From Chitinophaga parva (GTDB taxonomy: Bacteria > Bacteroidota > Bacteroidia > Chitinophagales > Chitinophagaceae), in NCBI RefSeq assembly GCF_003071345.1, contig NZ_QCYK01000002.1:1488001-1552000 (forward strand): a stretch of DNA of 64,000 nucleotides, read 5' to 3'. Below the pieces are notes generated by a model, which was not told the DNA's origin, made no database searches, and saw nothing but the letters and a program-made list of their open reading frames with translations. Shown one piece after another: positions 27,237 through 36,278 of the stretch. Position numbers and translations under genes: made by a program. Every line of letters begins with the position of its first letter. Positions within the stretch are counted from its first letter, which is position 1.

Positions 27237-28211
27237 TCAGAGTAATTTCAGGAGTTCTTCCTTTTTGGCAGTGTATTCAGCTTCGGTGATCAGCGCGGCA
27301 TCAAACAGTGATTTTAGTTTGCGCAGCCGTTCCGTAAGATCTTCAGCCGGAGCGGGCGAGGGAGAAGGAGTGGGGGCACCTGGTGCGGCGTTGGGCTGGT
27401 GCAGGATGTTGGAGATCATACCCAGGACCACGCCCTGTCTTGCGCCATCGCTCAGTGCGGAGCCTTCCTTGTCCATGGCGTTGGCCATGCTGTACTGCGA
27501 AAATTTATGCACGTCGTTGACCATGTTCATGCCCGTTACTTTGTCGTACTGCTGCAACACCTCTTCCGGCAGGGTGATGCCGGTGATGGTGAAGCGGGTC
27601 ACTTCCACGCCAAAGTCGGTAAAGTAAGGTTGTATGAGTGGTTGTATTTTTTCGTTCAATGCAGGCACATTGGCGGCGGCATCCACCACCGGTATTTTTG
27701 CCAGCGACAATACTTCGCCAAATTTAGGCGCTATGAAATCGCGCAGTTGTATTTCCAGTTCAGCGATAGTGAGCTTGGGATAGGTACCGGCGTATTCCTT
27801 AAAGAACTTTGCCACATCCACGATGCGAATATTATAGGTGCCAAAGGCCCGGATGCGCACCTGGCCAAACAGGGCATCAGACATAAGAATGGGCATGGGC
27901 GTGCCCCATTTCAGGTTTACAAACTGGTGGGTGTTGAAGAAATAGATGTCTGCCTTGAAAGGACTTTTGAATCCATGTTTCCAGCCACGCAGCCTTGTAA
28001 GGATGGGGGTGTTTTCTGTGCTCAGGGTGTACTTGCCGGCGGGGAATACGTCTGCCAGCTGGCCTTCATTGAGGAACATGGCGTGCTGGCTTTCGCGTAC
28101 GGTAAGTACAGCTCCGTTTTTTATTTCTTTGTCGGCATCCTCAAACTTCCACATGAGCATATTGGGGTGAGGCGTCAGCGACTCAATGATTTCTAAAAAA
28201 GGTAATGCCAT
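27237..28211 (-). CDS. SPFH-domain protein with C-terminal SHOCT motif (YdjI-like)
   Basis: 324 residues. The N-terminal 220 residues (NMLMWKFEDADKEIKNGAVLTVRESQHAMF, FRIRAFGTYN-like QVRIRAFGTYNIRIVD, and ITGITLPEEV) follow the YdjI/virion-core-like SPFH branch. A proline- and alanine-rich linker leads to a SHOCT motif at the C-terminus (LRKLKSLFDAALITEAEYTAKKEELLKLL). There is no N-terminal membrane anchor. SPFH proteins form oligomeric scaffolds at membranes; SHOCT motifs mediate oligomerisation. It is the first gene of a four-gene operon. Confidence 0.85.
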   Translation of the reverse strand: MALPFLEIIESLTPHPNMLMWKFEDADKEIKNGAVLTVRESQHAMFLNEGQLADVFPAGKYTLSTENTPILTRLRGWKHGFKSPFKADIYFFNTHQFVNLKWGTPMPILMSDALFGQVRIRAFGTYNIRIVDVAKFFKEYAGTYPKLTIAELEIQLRDFIAPKFGEVLSLAKIPVVDAAANVPALNEKIQPLIQPYFTDFGVEVTRFTITGITLPEEVLQQYDKVTGMNMVNDVHKFSQYSMANAMDKEGSALSDGARQGVVLGMISNILHQPNAAPGAPTPSPSPAPAEDLTERLRKLKSLFDAALITEAEYTAKKEELLKLL

Positions 28212-28685
28212 TCAACAATTATTTAAAGCATGATCCGAAGGGTAACACGGCCAAACTGCAGCAGTTGGTGTATTGCTGGCGGCCGGGGGCACGGCGTAAA
28301 GAAAAAGCAAAAAATTCAGAAAAACAAAAAGCATGGGGCGAACTTGGCATAATGTTAACATACCGGGAAATGGTTTGGAGTGCTAATGGCTGTGCAGGCG
28401 CAGTTTATTGCCGGAAATCGCCGTCAATTACCGGCAGTTTAACACCCGTTCCATGCCGGGGCGGTAGTTATACAGGTCGTCAACAACGATGACCCGGGGA
28501 GTGGGGGGGCATTTGCGGCACAACCGGGCCTGGTATTGCACGCTGCTTTATAATTGAACATTTATTGTATCAAAAACGCACACTTATTATTTTGTTTTAA
28601 TTTGTATGCAGTTCATATTAAAATTTGTAATTCGGTGGCATCATTCTTAGCAATTGCTGTGTTGCGATTGCTTAATGCTTAATAC
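28212..28685. other. Divergent intergenic region, no gene seen
   Basis: This stretch separates the SPFH cassette (minus) from the permease gene (plus) and should hold both promoters. A short open frame on the plus strand starts inside the SPFH gene and has no family-like features. TGCCGG/CCGGCA inverted copies occur around 28410-28437. Towards the permease gene the sequence turns AT-rich (TTTGTTTTAATTTG near 28592), resembling a promoter, but no exact -33/-7 pair could be fixed. Confidence 0.4.
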
Positions 28686-31094
28686 ATGCTGGTTATGTTT
28701 AGAAATTATATGAAAACCGCCTGGCTCTATTTACGCAGCCATCAGGCTTACGTCATCATCAATACACTTGGCCTGGCCGTGGGGATCGCAGCCTGCGTGC
28801 TTATTTTCCTGCTGATCCGGTTTGAAACAGGCTTTGACACTTTTCATAAGCATAAAGATCGCATTTACAGGGTGGTAGCGGCAACGAGAACGCCTGCCGG
28901 CATGCATTATTCAAAAGCCAGTGCCTTCCCGGTAGCAGATGCCCTGCGGATAGATTACCCCCAGCTGGAGCACGTGGCCCGCATTTACGGGCGGGAGAAA
29001 AAGCAAGTCACTTTACTGGATGATAAAGTGGGGGCACCGCAACAAAAATTCAGGGAGGATGTGTTTTTTGCAGAGCCTGAATTTTTTGACATTTTCAATT
29101 TTCCTTTTTTGGAAGGCAACGCAAAAACGGCATTGTCTGAGCCTAATACAGTGGTGCTTACCCAACAAACAGCAGAGAAATATTTTGGAGACTGGCATAC
29201 CGCAGTAGGTAAATTCATCAGGTACGATAACGACCTGGTTTGCAAGGTAACCGGTATCCTGGCAAATGTTCCTGATAATACGGACTTTCCCCTGCAAGTG
29301 GTGTTTTCTTTTAAAACGGCCAGGCATGAGGATATGTTGACAGATTGGGTGGGCCAGGATGGATCGTTAAACACTTTCCTGGTGCTGCCTCCGGCCGTAC
29401 CGGCGCAACAGTTCAACCAGTACCTCGAAGCCTTTGTAAAGAAGCACACGCCTGCCGAATATGCCAACCAGGGGTATATCCTGCAGCCATTGAGCAGGAT
29501 GCACTATGAGCCGGAATTTGGAACTTACCGGGGCCACGTCTTCAGTAAAGAACTGATGGCCGCATTGGGCCTGGTAGGCGTGTTCCTGCTGGTCATTGCC
29601 TGTATTAATTTTATAAACCTTGCTACTGCACAGGCGGTGAGCCGTTCAAAAGAGGTGGGCATCAGGAAGGTGCTGGGTAGTAGCAAACAGCAATTGATCA
29701 CGCAGTTCTTGAGCGAGACTTTTCTTATTACGCTCATTTCCGTCGTAATAGCGGTGGTATTTGCCCTGATAGCATTGCCGGTGCTTAGCAATATGATACA
29801 GGCGCCATTGACACTGCGGCCGGACCTTACATTGATCGCATTTTTATGCAGTCTCATTGTTGTTGTTACATTTCTGTCGGGTTTTTACCCTGCCATTGTT
29901 TTGTCAGGATTTAATCCCATCGCTGTGCTCAAAAGCAAATTTACCAGCAGAACGGTAGGTGGCATTTCTATAAGACGTGCCCTGGTGGTTTTCCAGTTTA
30001 CAGTTACCCAGGCGCTGATCATAGGCACATTGGTGGTCATAGGCCAGATGAACCTTTTCCAGCACGCAGATCTGGGATTTGACAAAGATGCGATCGTTAC
30101 AGTGCCTTTGGGAAATGACAGCTCCCGTGTGTTTAAAATGAACGCCCTGAAGGCGCAGTTGCTCCAGCAGGCTGGTATAAAAAGCGTGAGCCTGAGCGCG
30201 TTTACCCCGATGGATAAGGCAGGGTGGGATAGTGAGTTTAAGTTTGACAATGCGGTGAAGCCGGCTGGTTTTAAAGCCGATTTTAAGTGGGCCGATGCGG
30301 ATTATTTTAAGACGTACAACATCCGGTTCATAGCAGGAGAACCGTATGCCCAGGCAGATACGGTGAACGGGTTTGTGATGAACGAGTTGATGGTGAAGAA
30401 ATTAGGATTTAAAAACCCGGAAGATGTCATCGGTAAACGTATTGATTTTTGGGATGGAAAAATGGCGGCCCCGGTGGTAGGCGTGGTGAAGGATTTTAAT
30501 GGCAGCTCCCTGGAGCATGAAATGACGCCGGTGGTGCTTGGCTCCTACAAGATGGTGTACCGGTCCCTCAATATAAAGATACAGCCAGGGCATGTAAAGG
30601 AGACGCTGGCGGCCATAGAAAGGATCTGGGACAACACCTTCCCGGATTTTATTTATGAGTACCAGTTTCTGGATGATAAGATTGCGGGTTTTTACAGGCA
30701 GGAGCAGGAGTTGTCGCTGCTGTTCAAGGTGGCTGCGGGGATGGCGATCTTTATTTCCTGTCTTGGGTTGTATGGGTTTGTTTCGTTTATGGCGGTGCAG
30801 CGTACCCGCGAGGTGGGGATCAGGAAGGTGCTGGGTGCGTCGGTGGGCAATATCGTTTACCTGATGTCCAGGGAATTTACGCTGCTGATCGGGTTGGCGT
30901 TTTTAATTGCGGCGCCGGGGGCTTATTACCTGATGCACCAGTGGTTGCAGCACTTTGCGAACAGGATCAGCATAGGCGTGGAGGTGTTTTTATGGACGGT
31001 CCTTATTGCGGAAGCGGTGGCGTGGCTTACGGTGGGTTACCAGGCAGTGAAGGCGGCCGTGGCAGACCCGGTGAAGAGTTTACGGGCGGAGTGA
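28686..31094 (+). CDS. MacB/FtsX-type ABC transporter permease
   Basis: 802 residues; ATG 28695 (MFRNYMKTAWLYL) is an equally good start and is nearer the usual family beginning. It has the double-unit layout of Bacteroidota permeases: an N-terminal helix, a MacB periplasmic domain, three helices with SRSKEVGIRKVLGSSKQQLITQFLSE, a second periplasmic domain, and three more helices with QRTREVGIRKVLGASVGNIVYLMSREF. Such proteins work with a separate ATPase in export or mechanotransmission, but no ATPase gene is adjacent. Monocistronic. Confidence 0.9.
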   Translation: MLVMFRNYMKTAWLYLRSHQAYVIINTLGLAVGIAACVLIFLLIRFETGFDTFHKHKDRIYRVVAATRTPAGMHYSKASAFPVADALRIDYPQLEHVARIYGREKKQVTLLDDKVGAPQQKFREDVFFAEPEFFDIFNFPFLEGNAKTALSEPNTVVLTQQTAEKYFGDWHTAVGKFIRYDNDLVCKVTGILANVPDNTDFPLQVVFSFKTARHEDMLTDWVGQDGSLNTFLVLPPAVPAQQFNQYLEAFVKKHTPAEYANQGYILQPLSRMHYEPEFGTYRGHVFSKELMAALGLVGVFLLVIACINFINLATAQAVSRSKEVGIRKVLGSSKQQLITQFLSETFLITLISVVIAVVFALIALPVLSNMIQAPLTLRPDLTLIAFLCSLIVVVTFLSGFYPAIVLSGFNPIAVLKSKFTSRTVGGISIRRALVVFQFTVTQALIIGTLVVIGQMNLFQHADLGFDKDAIVTVPLGNDSSRVFKMNALKAQLLQQAGIKSVSLSAFTPMDKAGWDSEFKFDNAVKPAGFKADFKWADADYFKTYNIRFIAGEPYAQADTVNGFVMNELMVKKLGFKNPEDVIGKRIDFWDGKMAAPVVGVVKDFNGSSLEHEMTPVVLGSYKMVYRSLNIKIQPGHVKETLAAIERIWDNTFPDFIYEYQFLDDKIAGFYRQEQELSLLFKVAAGMAIFISCLGLYGFVSFMAVQRTREVGIRKVLGASVGNIVYLMSREFTLLIGLAFLIAAPGAYYLMHQWLQHFANRISIGVEVFLWTVLIAEAVAWLTVGYQAVKAAVADPVKSLRAE

Positions 31095-31190
31095 GATAAC
31101 GGAAGCAGTGGCTGTCAGTTTCCAGGCAGCCGCTGCGCGTATTCGGGGCTATTTTATTCATTCGCCCAAAGCCCCCAGTTTGCATCGAAT

Positions 31191-31449
31191 TTATACCATT
31201 GCTGTCTGCTCCCCGGCTCTGCCCTTGTAGGCTCTGACCCCTGTATCTTCAAAGGTTTGGGCCACGGTGGCAAGGTTGTTTTCCTCTCCCGGAACGCCTG
31301 CCAGCGGTACTTTGATCACCCCCGGCTGTGAGATGATCCTCAGGTTATGGTCAAAGGCGGTTAGCCGCGCCTGGTATATCCGCAAGGCGCCGTGCAGCCC
31401 TTTCCCTGCAGCGCTCCTGGTGTCCTGAGTGAAGGCTTCCCTGAAAAAG
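31191..31449 (-). pseudogene. Gene remnant, perhaps ferritin-like protein
   Basis: Directly after the AraC stop codon the minus strand stays open in another frame and encodes about 85 residues, including IISQPGVIKVPLAG and TFEDTGVRAYKG. The latter resembles the ferritin-like (desiccation-related) family, where it is followed by a helix missing here. There is no start codon of its own and the frame breaks off soon after, so it seems to be a leftover of a deleted gene. The family match is from memory and weak. Confidence 0.35.
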
Positions 31450-32370
31450 TTACTGGTTTTTGAATGATTGCCTGAATTCCAGTGGAGAGCGTTGTGTTTT
31501 AGCTTTGAATAACCGGCTGAAGGATTGTAGATGCTCAAATCCTAGTTCGTAAGCAATTTCACTCATGGAAAGGTTTGTTGTGGAGATCCTTTCCTTGGCC
31601 TTTTCAATTAACTTTTCGTGGATATAGTGCTGGGTATTTTGCCCGGTGTGCATCCTTAAAAGGCTGCCCAGATATTTCGGGGAAATGTGAAGCTGGGCAG
31701 CAATATCATTTACCGTTGGCAACCCTTTGATAGCGGGTTGGCCGCTGCTGAGATAATGATCCAGTTCTTTTTCCAGCCGGTCAAGAATGCTGTGATTGGT
31801 CTTTTCGCGTGTAATGAACTGGCGGTTGTAAAACCGCTCAGCATAATTGAGCAGGCTTTCCAGTTGCGATATAATGATCTGTTTGCTGAATTTATCGAGA
31901 TTTGCATGTGTTTCCCGGTGGATATTTTGAATGATGCCGGTGATGATCTCTTCTTCTTTCTCGGAAAGGAATAAAGATTCATTTACGGCATAATCCCAGA
32001 ACGCATACTTTTTTATAGTATTTGCCAATGGCGTATTCCAAAGGAAATCAGGATGAACGATCAGGTGCCAGCCCGAATGGCTGACCTCTGCATCCTTTTC
32101 TACAGAAAAGCTGGTCACCTGCCCGGGCGATACAAAAGACATGATCCCTTCATCAAAATCATAGGGCTGCTGCCCGTATTTCAAATGAAGATCTTCCCCG
32201 CCGGTTACCCGCTTCACGGCAATGCAATAGAAATCGCAAAAGCTGGAGAAGGTTTCGCCATTGCGTACCGTTCTGGTGATATCTATCTTAGCTGCACTGA
32301 TCAGCGGATGTTCAGGCTTTGGCATTTGCCAGGCCTGGAACCATTCGCTGATCGTTTTATAGTGCACCAT
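31450..32370 (-). CDS. AraC family regulator, module 1
   Basis: 306 residues. The N-terminal sensing half has the cupin-like segment KYGQQPYDFDEGIMSFVSPGQV shared with two other AraC proteins in this window. The C-terminal half holds the two helix-turn-helix units (VNDIAAQLHISPKYLGSLLR and MSEIAYELGFEHLQSFSRLFKAKTQRSPLEFR). It begins 5 bp after the stop of the NADP-dependent oxidoreductase gene, so enzyme and regulator form one operon. It likely controls that operon through the TAAC repeats upstream. Confidence 0.9.
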   Translation of the reverse strand: MVHYKTISEWFQAWQMPKPEHPLISAAKIDITRTVRNGETFSSFCDFYCIAVKRVTGGEDLHLKYGQQPYDFDEGIMSFVSPGQVTSFSVEKDAEVSHSGWHLIVHPDFLWNTPLANTIKKYAFWDYAVNESLFLSEKEEEIITGIIQNIHRETHANLDKFSKQIIISQLESLLNYAERFYNRQFITREKTNHSILDRLEKELDHYLSSGQPAIKGLPTVNDIAAQLHISPKYLGSLLRMHTGQNTQHYIHEKLIEKAKERISTTNLSMSEIAYELGFEHLQSFSRLFKAKTQRSPLEFRQSFKNQ

Positions 32371-32375
32371 ATGTT

Positions 32376-33344
32376 TTAATCTGCTTTACGGATTTCAAGT
32401 ACTATTTTTCCGCGGACATGTTTTGATTCAATATCCCGATGGGCCATGGCGGCCTGCTCCCAGGGATAGATCCTGCTGATAACAGGCTTTACTTTACCTG
32501 CATCCACTAACCTGGCCACTTCGGTCAGGCATTTGTAATGATCAATGTCAACACCTGCCATAGCAACGGTTGCATTTTTTGCGGCCAGCAGCGACTTGAA
32601 CTCCTCGCTTGGCCATACCCCGTGCGTACATACAAAGATACCACCTTCTTTGATAACCGGTACAGACCGGAGGCGCAGCGCTTCGTCAACCGAGGTGGTA
32701 GGGGTTGCATTGAATACTACGTCCATATCACTCACCACCGCTTCAAATTTCCGGGTATTATAGTCGATCACCTCATCAGCGCCCAGCTCCCGGAGAAAGT
32801 CAGCATTGTATGCCGACGCCGTACCGATAACGTAGGCGCCGCAAGCCTTCGCAAACTGTAAGGCCAGGTTCCCGATGCCGCCGGCCGCGCCATGAACCAG
32901 TACGCGCTGCCCCGGGCGGACCTTTGCCTTCTCCACCATGCCGTTCCAGGCCATGCGTGCGCAGGCAGGTAAGGAGGCGGCTTCGTTGAAGTTGAGCGTT
33001 TGGGGCATCCGTGCAAATTGGTTGGATTTCGCTGCAAGGTATTCCGTGTAGCTGCCGTCTAAATAGTTGGGAACCCCATACACACGATCACCCTTTTTAA
33101 ATCTGGTTACCTCGCCTCCTACTGCTTCCACCATTCCTGCCCCGTCAATGCCTAATCCCATTGGTAGTTTGAGTAACGGTTTTAATCCTTCATTACCGCC
33201 GCGGCGAATGATGTAATCAGCGGGGTTTACACTGGCGGCATAGATCTTCACCAGGATCTCATCCGCTGCCGGGACAGGGCGTTCCACCTCAGCGATCTTC
33301 ATTACTTCCGGGTCGCCGAATGCTTCAATTATGATTGCTTTCAT
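32376..33344 (-). CDS. NADP-dependent quinone oxidoreductase-like medium-chain dehydrogenase
   Basis: 322 residues of the zinc-independent MDR/quinone reductase group. The N-terminal GroES-like domain has VNPADYIIRRGG and GIDGAGMVEAVGGEV, and the Rossmann domain has VLVHGAAGGIGNLALQFAKACGAYVIGTAS. Zinc-binding cysteines of classic alcohol dehydrogenases are absent. It should reduce quinones or activated double bonds with NADPH. It is followed at once by AraC module 1 and preceded by a promoter like those of two SDR genes nearby. Confidence 0.9.
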   Translation of the reverse strand: MKAIIIEAFGDPEVMKIAEVERPVPAADEILVKIYAASVNPADYIIRRGGNEGLKPLLKLPMGLGIDGAGMVEAVGGEVTRFKKGDRVYGVPNYLDGSYTEYLAAKSNQFARMPQTLNFNEAASLPACARMAWNGMVEKAKVRPGQRVLVHGAAGGIGNLALQFAKACGAYVIGTASAYNADFLRELGADEVIDYNTRKFEAVVSDMDVVFNATPTTSVDEALRLRSVPVIKEGGIFVCTHGVWPSEEFKSLLAAKNATVAMAGVDIDHYKCLTEVARLVDAGKVKPVISRIYPWEQAAMAHRDIESKHVRGKIVLEIRKAD

Positions 33345-33355
33345 ATGTTGTTTTT

Positions 33356-33412
33356 ACAAAAGTCCGCAATCCTATGCGCTTGAGTTTAACCAAAATGCGC
33401 TTTGTTTTAACC
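33356..33412 (-). promoter_or_regulatory. Promoter and AraC-type operator of module 1
   Basis: On the plus strand TAACC occurs at 33387-33391 and again at 33408-33412, exactly 21 bp apart, two helical turns. GACTTTTG, one or two bases from TAnnTTTG, lies on the minus strand at 33363-33356, 23 bp downstream of the proximal repeat. The same arrangement precedes the two SDR genes. Confidence 0.5.
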
Positions 33413-33468
33413 TAAGTGGCGATAATGTTTAGGGTTGCAATGCATCCCGTAGCAGGAAGCCCTGTTTA

Positions 33469-34374
33469 TTAGTTAAAGGAGGCCCTGAATCCTAATGGCG
33501 ATTGCCCGGTCTTGCTTTTAAACAACCTGCTGAAGGACTGGGGATGTTCAAAACCTAACTGGTAAGCCACCTCGCTGACTGTCAGCTGTGTGGTCAGGAG
33601 TAGTTCTTTAGATTTTTCGATCATTTTTTCATGAATGTGCTGCTGCGCGTTTAGCCCGGTGAGTGACCGCAGCATATCGCTTAAATAGTCAGGTGTATAG
33701 TTCAGCTGCTGTGCGAGGTAGTGCACAGTAAGTCCTCCATTGTATACCGGTTTTTCCCCGCTGAAGTATGCGTTTAACTGGGCCTCGAATTGTTGCAGCA
33801 GGTCATTGGTGGTTGCGTGCCGGGTAATAAATTGGCGTTTGTAAAAACGCTTGGCGTAACTAAGCAGTAATTCGATCTGTGCAATAACTACTTCCCGGCT
33901 AAAGTCGTCTATACGGTTATTTAACTCTTCCCGGATGATATTAAAAACAGATGACACGGTTGTTCTTTCCTGTTCGGAAAGGTGCAGTGCTTCATTAGTA
34001 GCGTATGAAAAGAACCCGTATTGTTTGATCTTGGAAGCAAGCGGGTAACCCTGCAGGAAATCCTGATGAAAGATCAGGGAGTAGCCTTCATTTCCCTTGT
34101 AGTTAGCAGTATTGCCTACTACCTGGTTAGGTGCGGTAAATACCATACTCCCTTCGTCAAAATCATAATAGCCCTGACCATACCTGAATTTACCACCGAG
34201 TTTTTGGATAAAAGTGATCTTGTAAAGAGTGGTCACATAGCTAACCGGCAGGCGGCTTAGATTGATCCGTCCTCCATTGGTATCCAGTAAAGTGATCAGT
34301 GGGTGGGCAGGCCCGGGAATGTCCAGCAAACGGTGGAATTCCGTTATAGATTCCAGTTTAACAATTTTTGACAT
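33469..34374 (-). CDS. AraC family regulator, module 2
   Basis: 301 residues, a close relative of modules 1 and 3: KFRYGQGYYDFDEGSMVFTAPNQV in the sensing half and two helix-turn-helix units at the C-terminus (VHYLAQQLNYTPDYLSDMLR, VSEVAYQLGFEHPQSFSRLFKSKTGQSPLGFR). It follows the frameshifted SDR gene after a 102-bp gap that holds a 12-bp hairpin. The regulator itself is intact although its partner enzyme is not, so it may still act on the other two modules. Confidence 0.9.
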   Translation of the reverse strand: MSKIVKLESITEFHRLLDIPGPAHPLITLLDTNGGRINLSRLPVSYVTTLYKITFIQKLGGKFRYGQGYYDFDEGSMVFTAPNQVVGNTANYKGNEGYSLIFHQDFLQGYPLASKIKQYGFFSYATNEALHLSEQERTTVSSVFNIIREELNNRIDDFSREVVIAQIELLLSYAKRFYKRQFITRHATTNDLLQQFEAQLNAYFSGEKPVYNGGLTVHYLAQQLNYTPDYLSDMLRSLTGLNAQQHIHEKMIEKSKELLLTTQLTVSEVAYQLGFEHPQSFSRLFKSKTGQSPLGFRASFN

Positions 34375-34399
34375 ATCGCTTTTCTTCCTGTAAGATACA

Positions 34400-34436
34400 A
34401 AATATGACCGGAGGCTTTCAGCTACCGGTCATATTT
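34400..34436 (-). terminator. Hairpin between frameshifted SDR and AraC module 2
   Basis: AAATATGACCGG and CCGGTCATATTT form a perfect 12-bp stem with a 13-base loop. No T-run follows, so it may attenuate read-through from the SDR gene into the regulator gene or act as a binding site. Confidence 0.5.
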
Positions 34437-34476
34437 AGGGTTTCAATAAGCTTACGTGGGTAACCGTTACACAATA

Positions 34477-35243
34477 TTACCAGGGCAATGGACCTTCAGG
34501 TCCTGTAAAACCTCCTGTCGGTCCGTCGGTTTCCAATGCTACGCGTACCGGTTCACGGGAGCCAACTTCCAGGGTGTCTGTGCCCTGGAAATTATTTAGT
34601 GCAGTGGCCGTGTAGCCGGGGCTTACGGCATTTACCTTAATGTTTTCTTTTTCCAGCTCCAGCGCAAAGGCCAGTGTAACTGCATTCAGTGCACTTTTGG
34701 AGGCCGCATAAACTATTCCGAAATGTTCCCGCGCCCAGCACTGGGGATCAGATATCCAGGATAATGAACCCAGCACGCTGGATACATTTACGATACGCGC
34801 GGATGCCGACTTGCGCAGCAGCGGCAACGCAGCCTGGGTAACTGCTATAACGCCGAAGACGTTGGTTTCCCATACCGTGCGCACTTCGTCTAAAGATACA
34901 TTAACGGCCCTCCCCGTGCGCATCAGTTCATCTACACCTTTAGGAGACGTTCCCCGTGTGATATACCGGCATTATTCACCAGCAGGTCCAGGCGCCCATA
35001 CTCATTGCCGATGCGTGCTATTGCCGCATCAATGGTTTGTTGCTGCGTAACGTCCAGCTGGATCGCTTTCGCATTCGCGCCTATTTCGCTTGCCGCCTTT
35101 TCTCCGTTTTCCAGCTTACGTGAACCTACGTATACGATATAACCATTGGCAGCAAGCGCCTTGGCGATCTCATTTCCAACGCCCTGGTTAGCACCGGTAA
35201 CAAGTGCAACCGGGCTGACCGGTGATGTGGTTTGATTTTCCAT
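34477..35243 (-). pseudogene. SDR family oxidoreductase with a single-base frameshift
   Basis: Two adjacent frames together give a full short-chain dehydrogenase of about 255 residues. The first part (from ATG 35243) has the cofactor motif TGANQGVG and NNAG; it stops at about 34935. The second part carries NVSSVLG, the catalytic Y-x-x-x-K as YAASK, and the C-terminal VNAVSPGYTATALN. Adding one G to the run of four (plus-strand CCCC at 34952-34955) joins them through HGGTSPKGVDEL. The intact relative at 35511 lines up across the break. It is either a real inactivating mutation or a sequencing error in a homopolymer. Confidence 0.85.
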
Positions 35244-35268
35244 TGAATATTTGATTTATTATTTATAA

Positions 35269-35323
35269 CAAAGGTCGGCGTTAGACATTTCGGGCCTGTA
35301 ACCAAATCAGGGAAACTTGTAAC
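35269..35323 (-). promoter_or_regulatory. Promoter and AraC-type operator of module 2
   Basis: TAACC at 35299-35303 and TAACT at 35320-35324 on the plus strand are 21 bp apart. GACCTTTG lies on the minus strand at 35276-35269, 22 bp from the proximal repeat. Element order, orientation and spacing match the promoter of module 1. Confidence 0.5.
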
Positions 35324-35451
35324 TGAAGGCAGAATGTCAGGTTGGCTGATGAAAAATATCCAGGAAAAACTGCTGCAACCGCGTAAGTCAGGAAGTAGTG
35401 ATTGGCCGCCGGCGGCGGGGCGGCAGATGGCCGCTCCATTCCCTCATTTCA

Positions 35452-35506
35452 GTTACATACTTCCTGATTTTGGTTACAGGCAGGTCACCGCAATTGCCGA
35501 TATTTG
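35452..35506 (+). promoter_or_regulatory. Promoter and AraC-type operator of module 3
   Basis: This is an inverted copy of the module 2 site: GTTAC at 35452-35456 and GGTTAC at 35472-35477 (TAAC repeats on the minus strand, 21 bp apart), then GATATTTG at 35499-35506, 22 bp on. About 33 bp around each pair can be aligned. The -7 box is so close to the ATG at 35511 that the message may be leaderless. Confidence 0.5.
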
Positions 35507-35510
35507 TGAT

Positions 35511-36278
35511 ATGAAGAACGAAACAAAAATTAAACGACTGGCTTTAGTGACCGGGGCTAACCAGGGTATAGGCTTGCAGGTAGCGAAAGAATTGGTGGCT
35601 GCCGGGCATACCGTATTGCTGGGCTCACGCGATCTGGCCAAAGGAGAAGCGGCAGCCAAAGAAATTGGCCAGGGTGCTATCGCTTTACAGATCGATGTTA
35701 CCGATCAGGCCTCTATTAATGCTGCCGCAGCTTTCATAGAAAAAGAGTTCGGGTATTTGGACTTGCTGGTTAACAATGCGGCTATCTCAAATACCAGGAA
35801 AGGTGATCTCTCATTGCTGGAATACGCAAAGGTCAGTATGGCAAGTAATATCCCGCTGGATGAAGTTCGCGCCATATGGGAAACCAATGTTTTTGGCGTG
35901 CTGGCAGTTTATCAGGCAATGTTGCCGCTGGTGCGCAGATCAGCCGCACCACGTATCGTTAATGTTTCCAGTGGTGTTGGTTCACTTACCCTGAATGCGG
36001 ACCCAAACTTTCCGTACCGCGGCTTTTATAGTCCAGGGTATGCGGCGTCTAAAACTGCATTGAATGGCATCACCCTTGCAATGATGAACGAACTGGAGAA
36101 CACCAATGTTAAAGTGAATTTAGTGTCTCCGGGATTTACAAGTACGGCGCTTAACAAATTTGAAGGAACAGAGTCAGTAGAGGAAGGTTCCCGGGAAGTG
36201 GTGCGTGTAGCCCTGTTGGGGCCGGAAGCGCCTTCGGGCACTTTTACCCGTTGGGAAAATGAAAATATACCATGGTAA
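35511..36278 (+). CDS. SDR family oxidoreductase, module 3
   Basis: 255 residues from ATG 35511 (MKNETKIKRLALVTG); the longer upstream frame covers the promoter and was rejected. Cofactor motif TGANQGIG, then NNAA, NVSSGVG, the catalytic YAASK and VNLVSPGFTSTALN give a complete classical short-chain dehydrogenase, probably NADP-dependent. It resembles the frameshifted SDR of module 2. Its stop codon overlaps the start of AraC module 3 by 7 bp, so the two are translationally coupled. Substrate unknown. Confidence 0.92.
   Translation: MKNETKIKRLALVTGANQGIGLQVAKELVAAGHTVLLGSRDLAKGEAAAKEIGQGAIALQIDVTDQASINAAAAFIEKEFGYLDLLVNNAAISNTRKGDLSLLEYAKVSMASNIPLDEVRAIWETNVFGVLAVYQAMLPLVRRSAAPRIVNVSSGVGSLTLNADPNFPYRGFYSPGYAASKTALNGITLAMMNELENTNVKVNLVSPGFTSTALNKFEGTESVEEGSREVVRVALLGPEAPSGTFTRWENENIPW

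Noticed and set aside
28205..28492. 95-codon plus-strand frame in the divergent region
   Set aside because: It starts inside the SPFH gene, has no recognisable features and covers the region where both promoters must lie.
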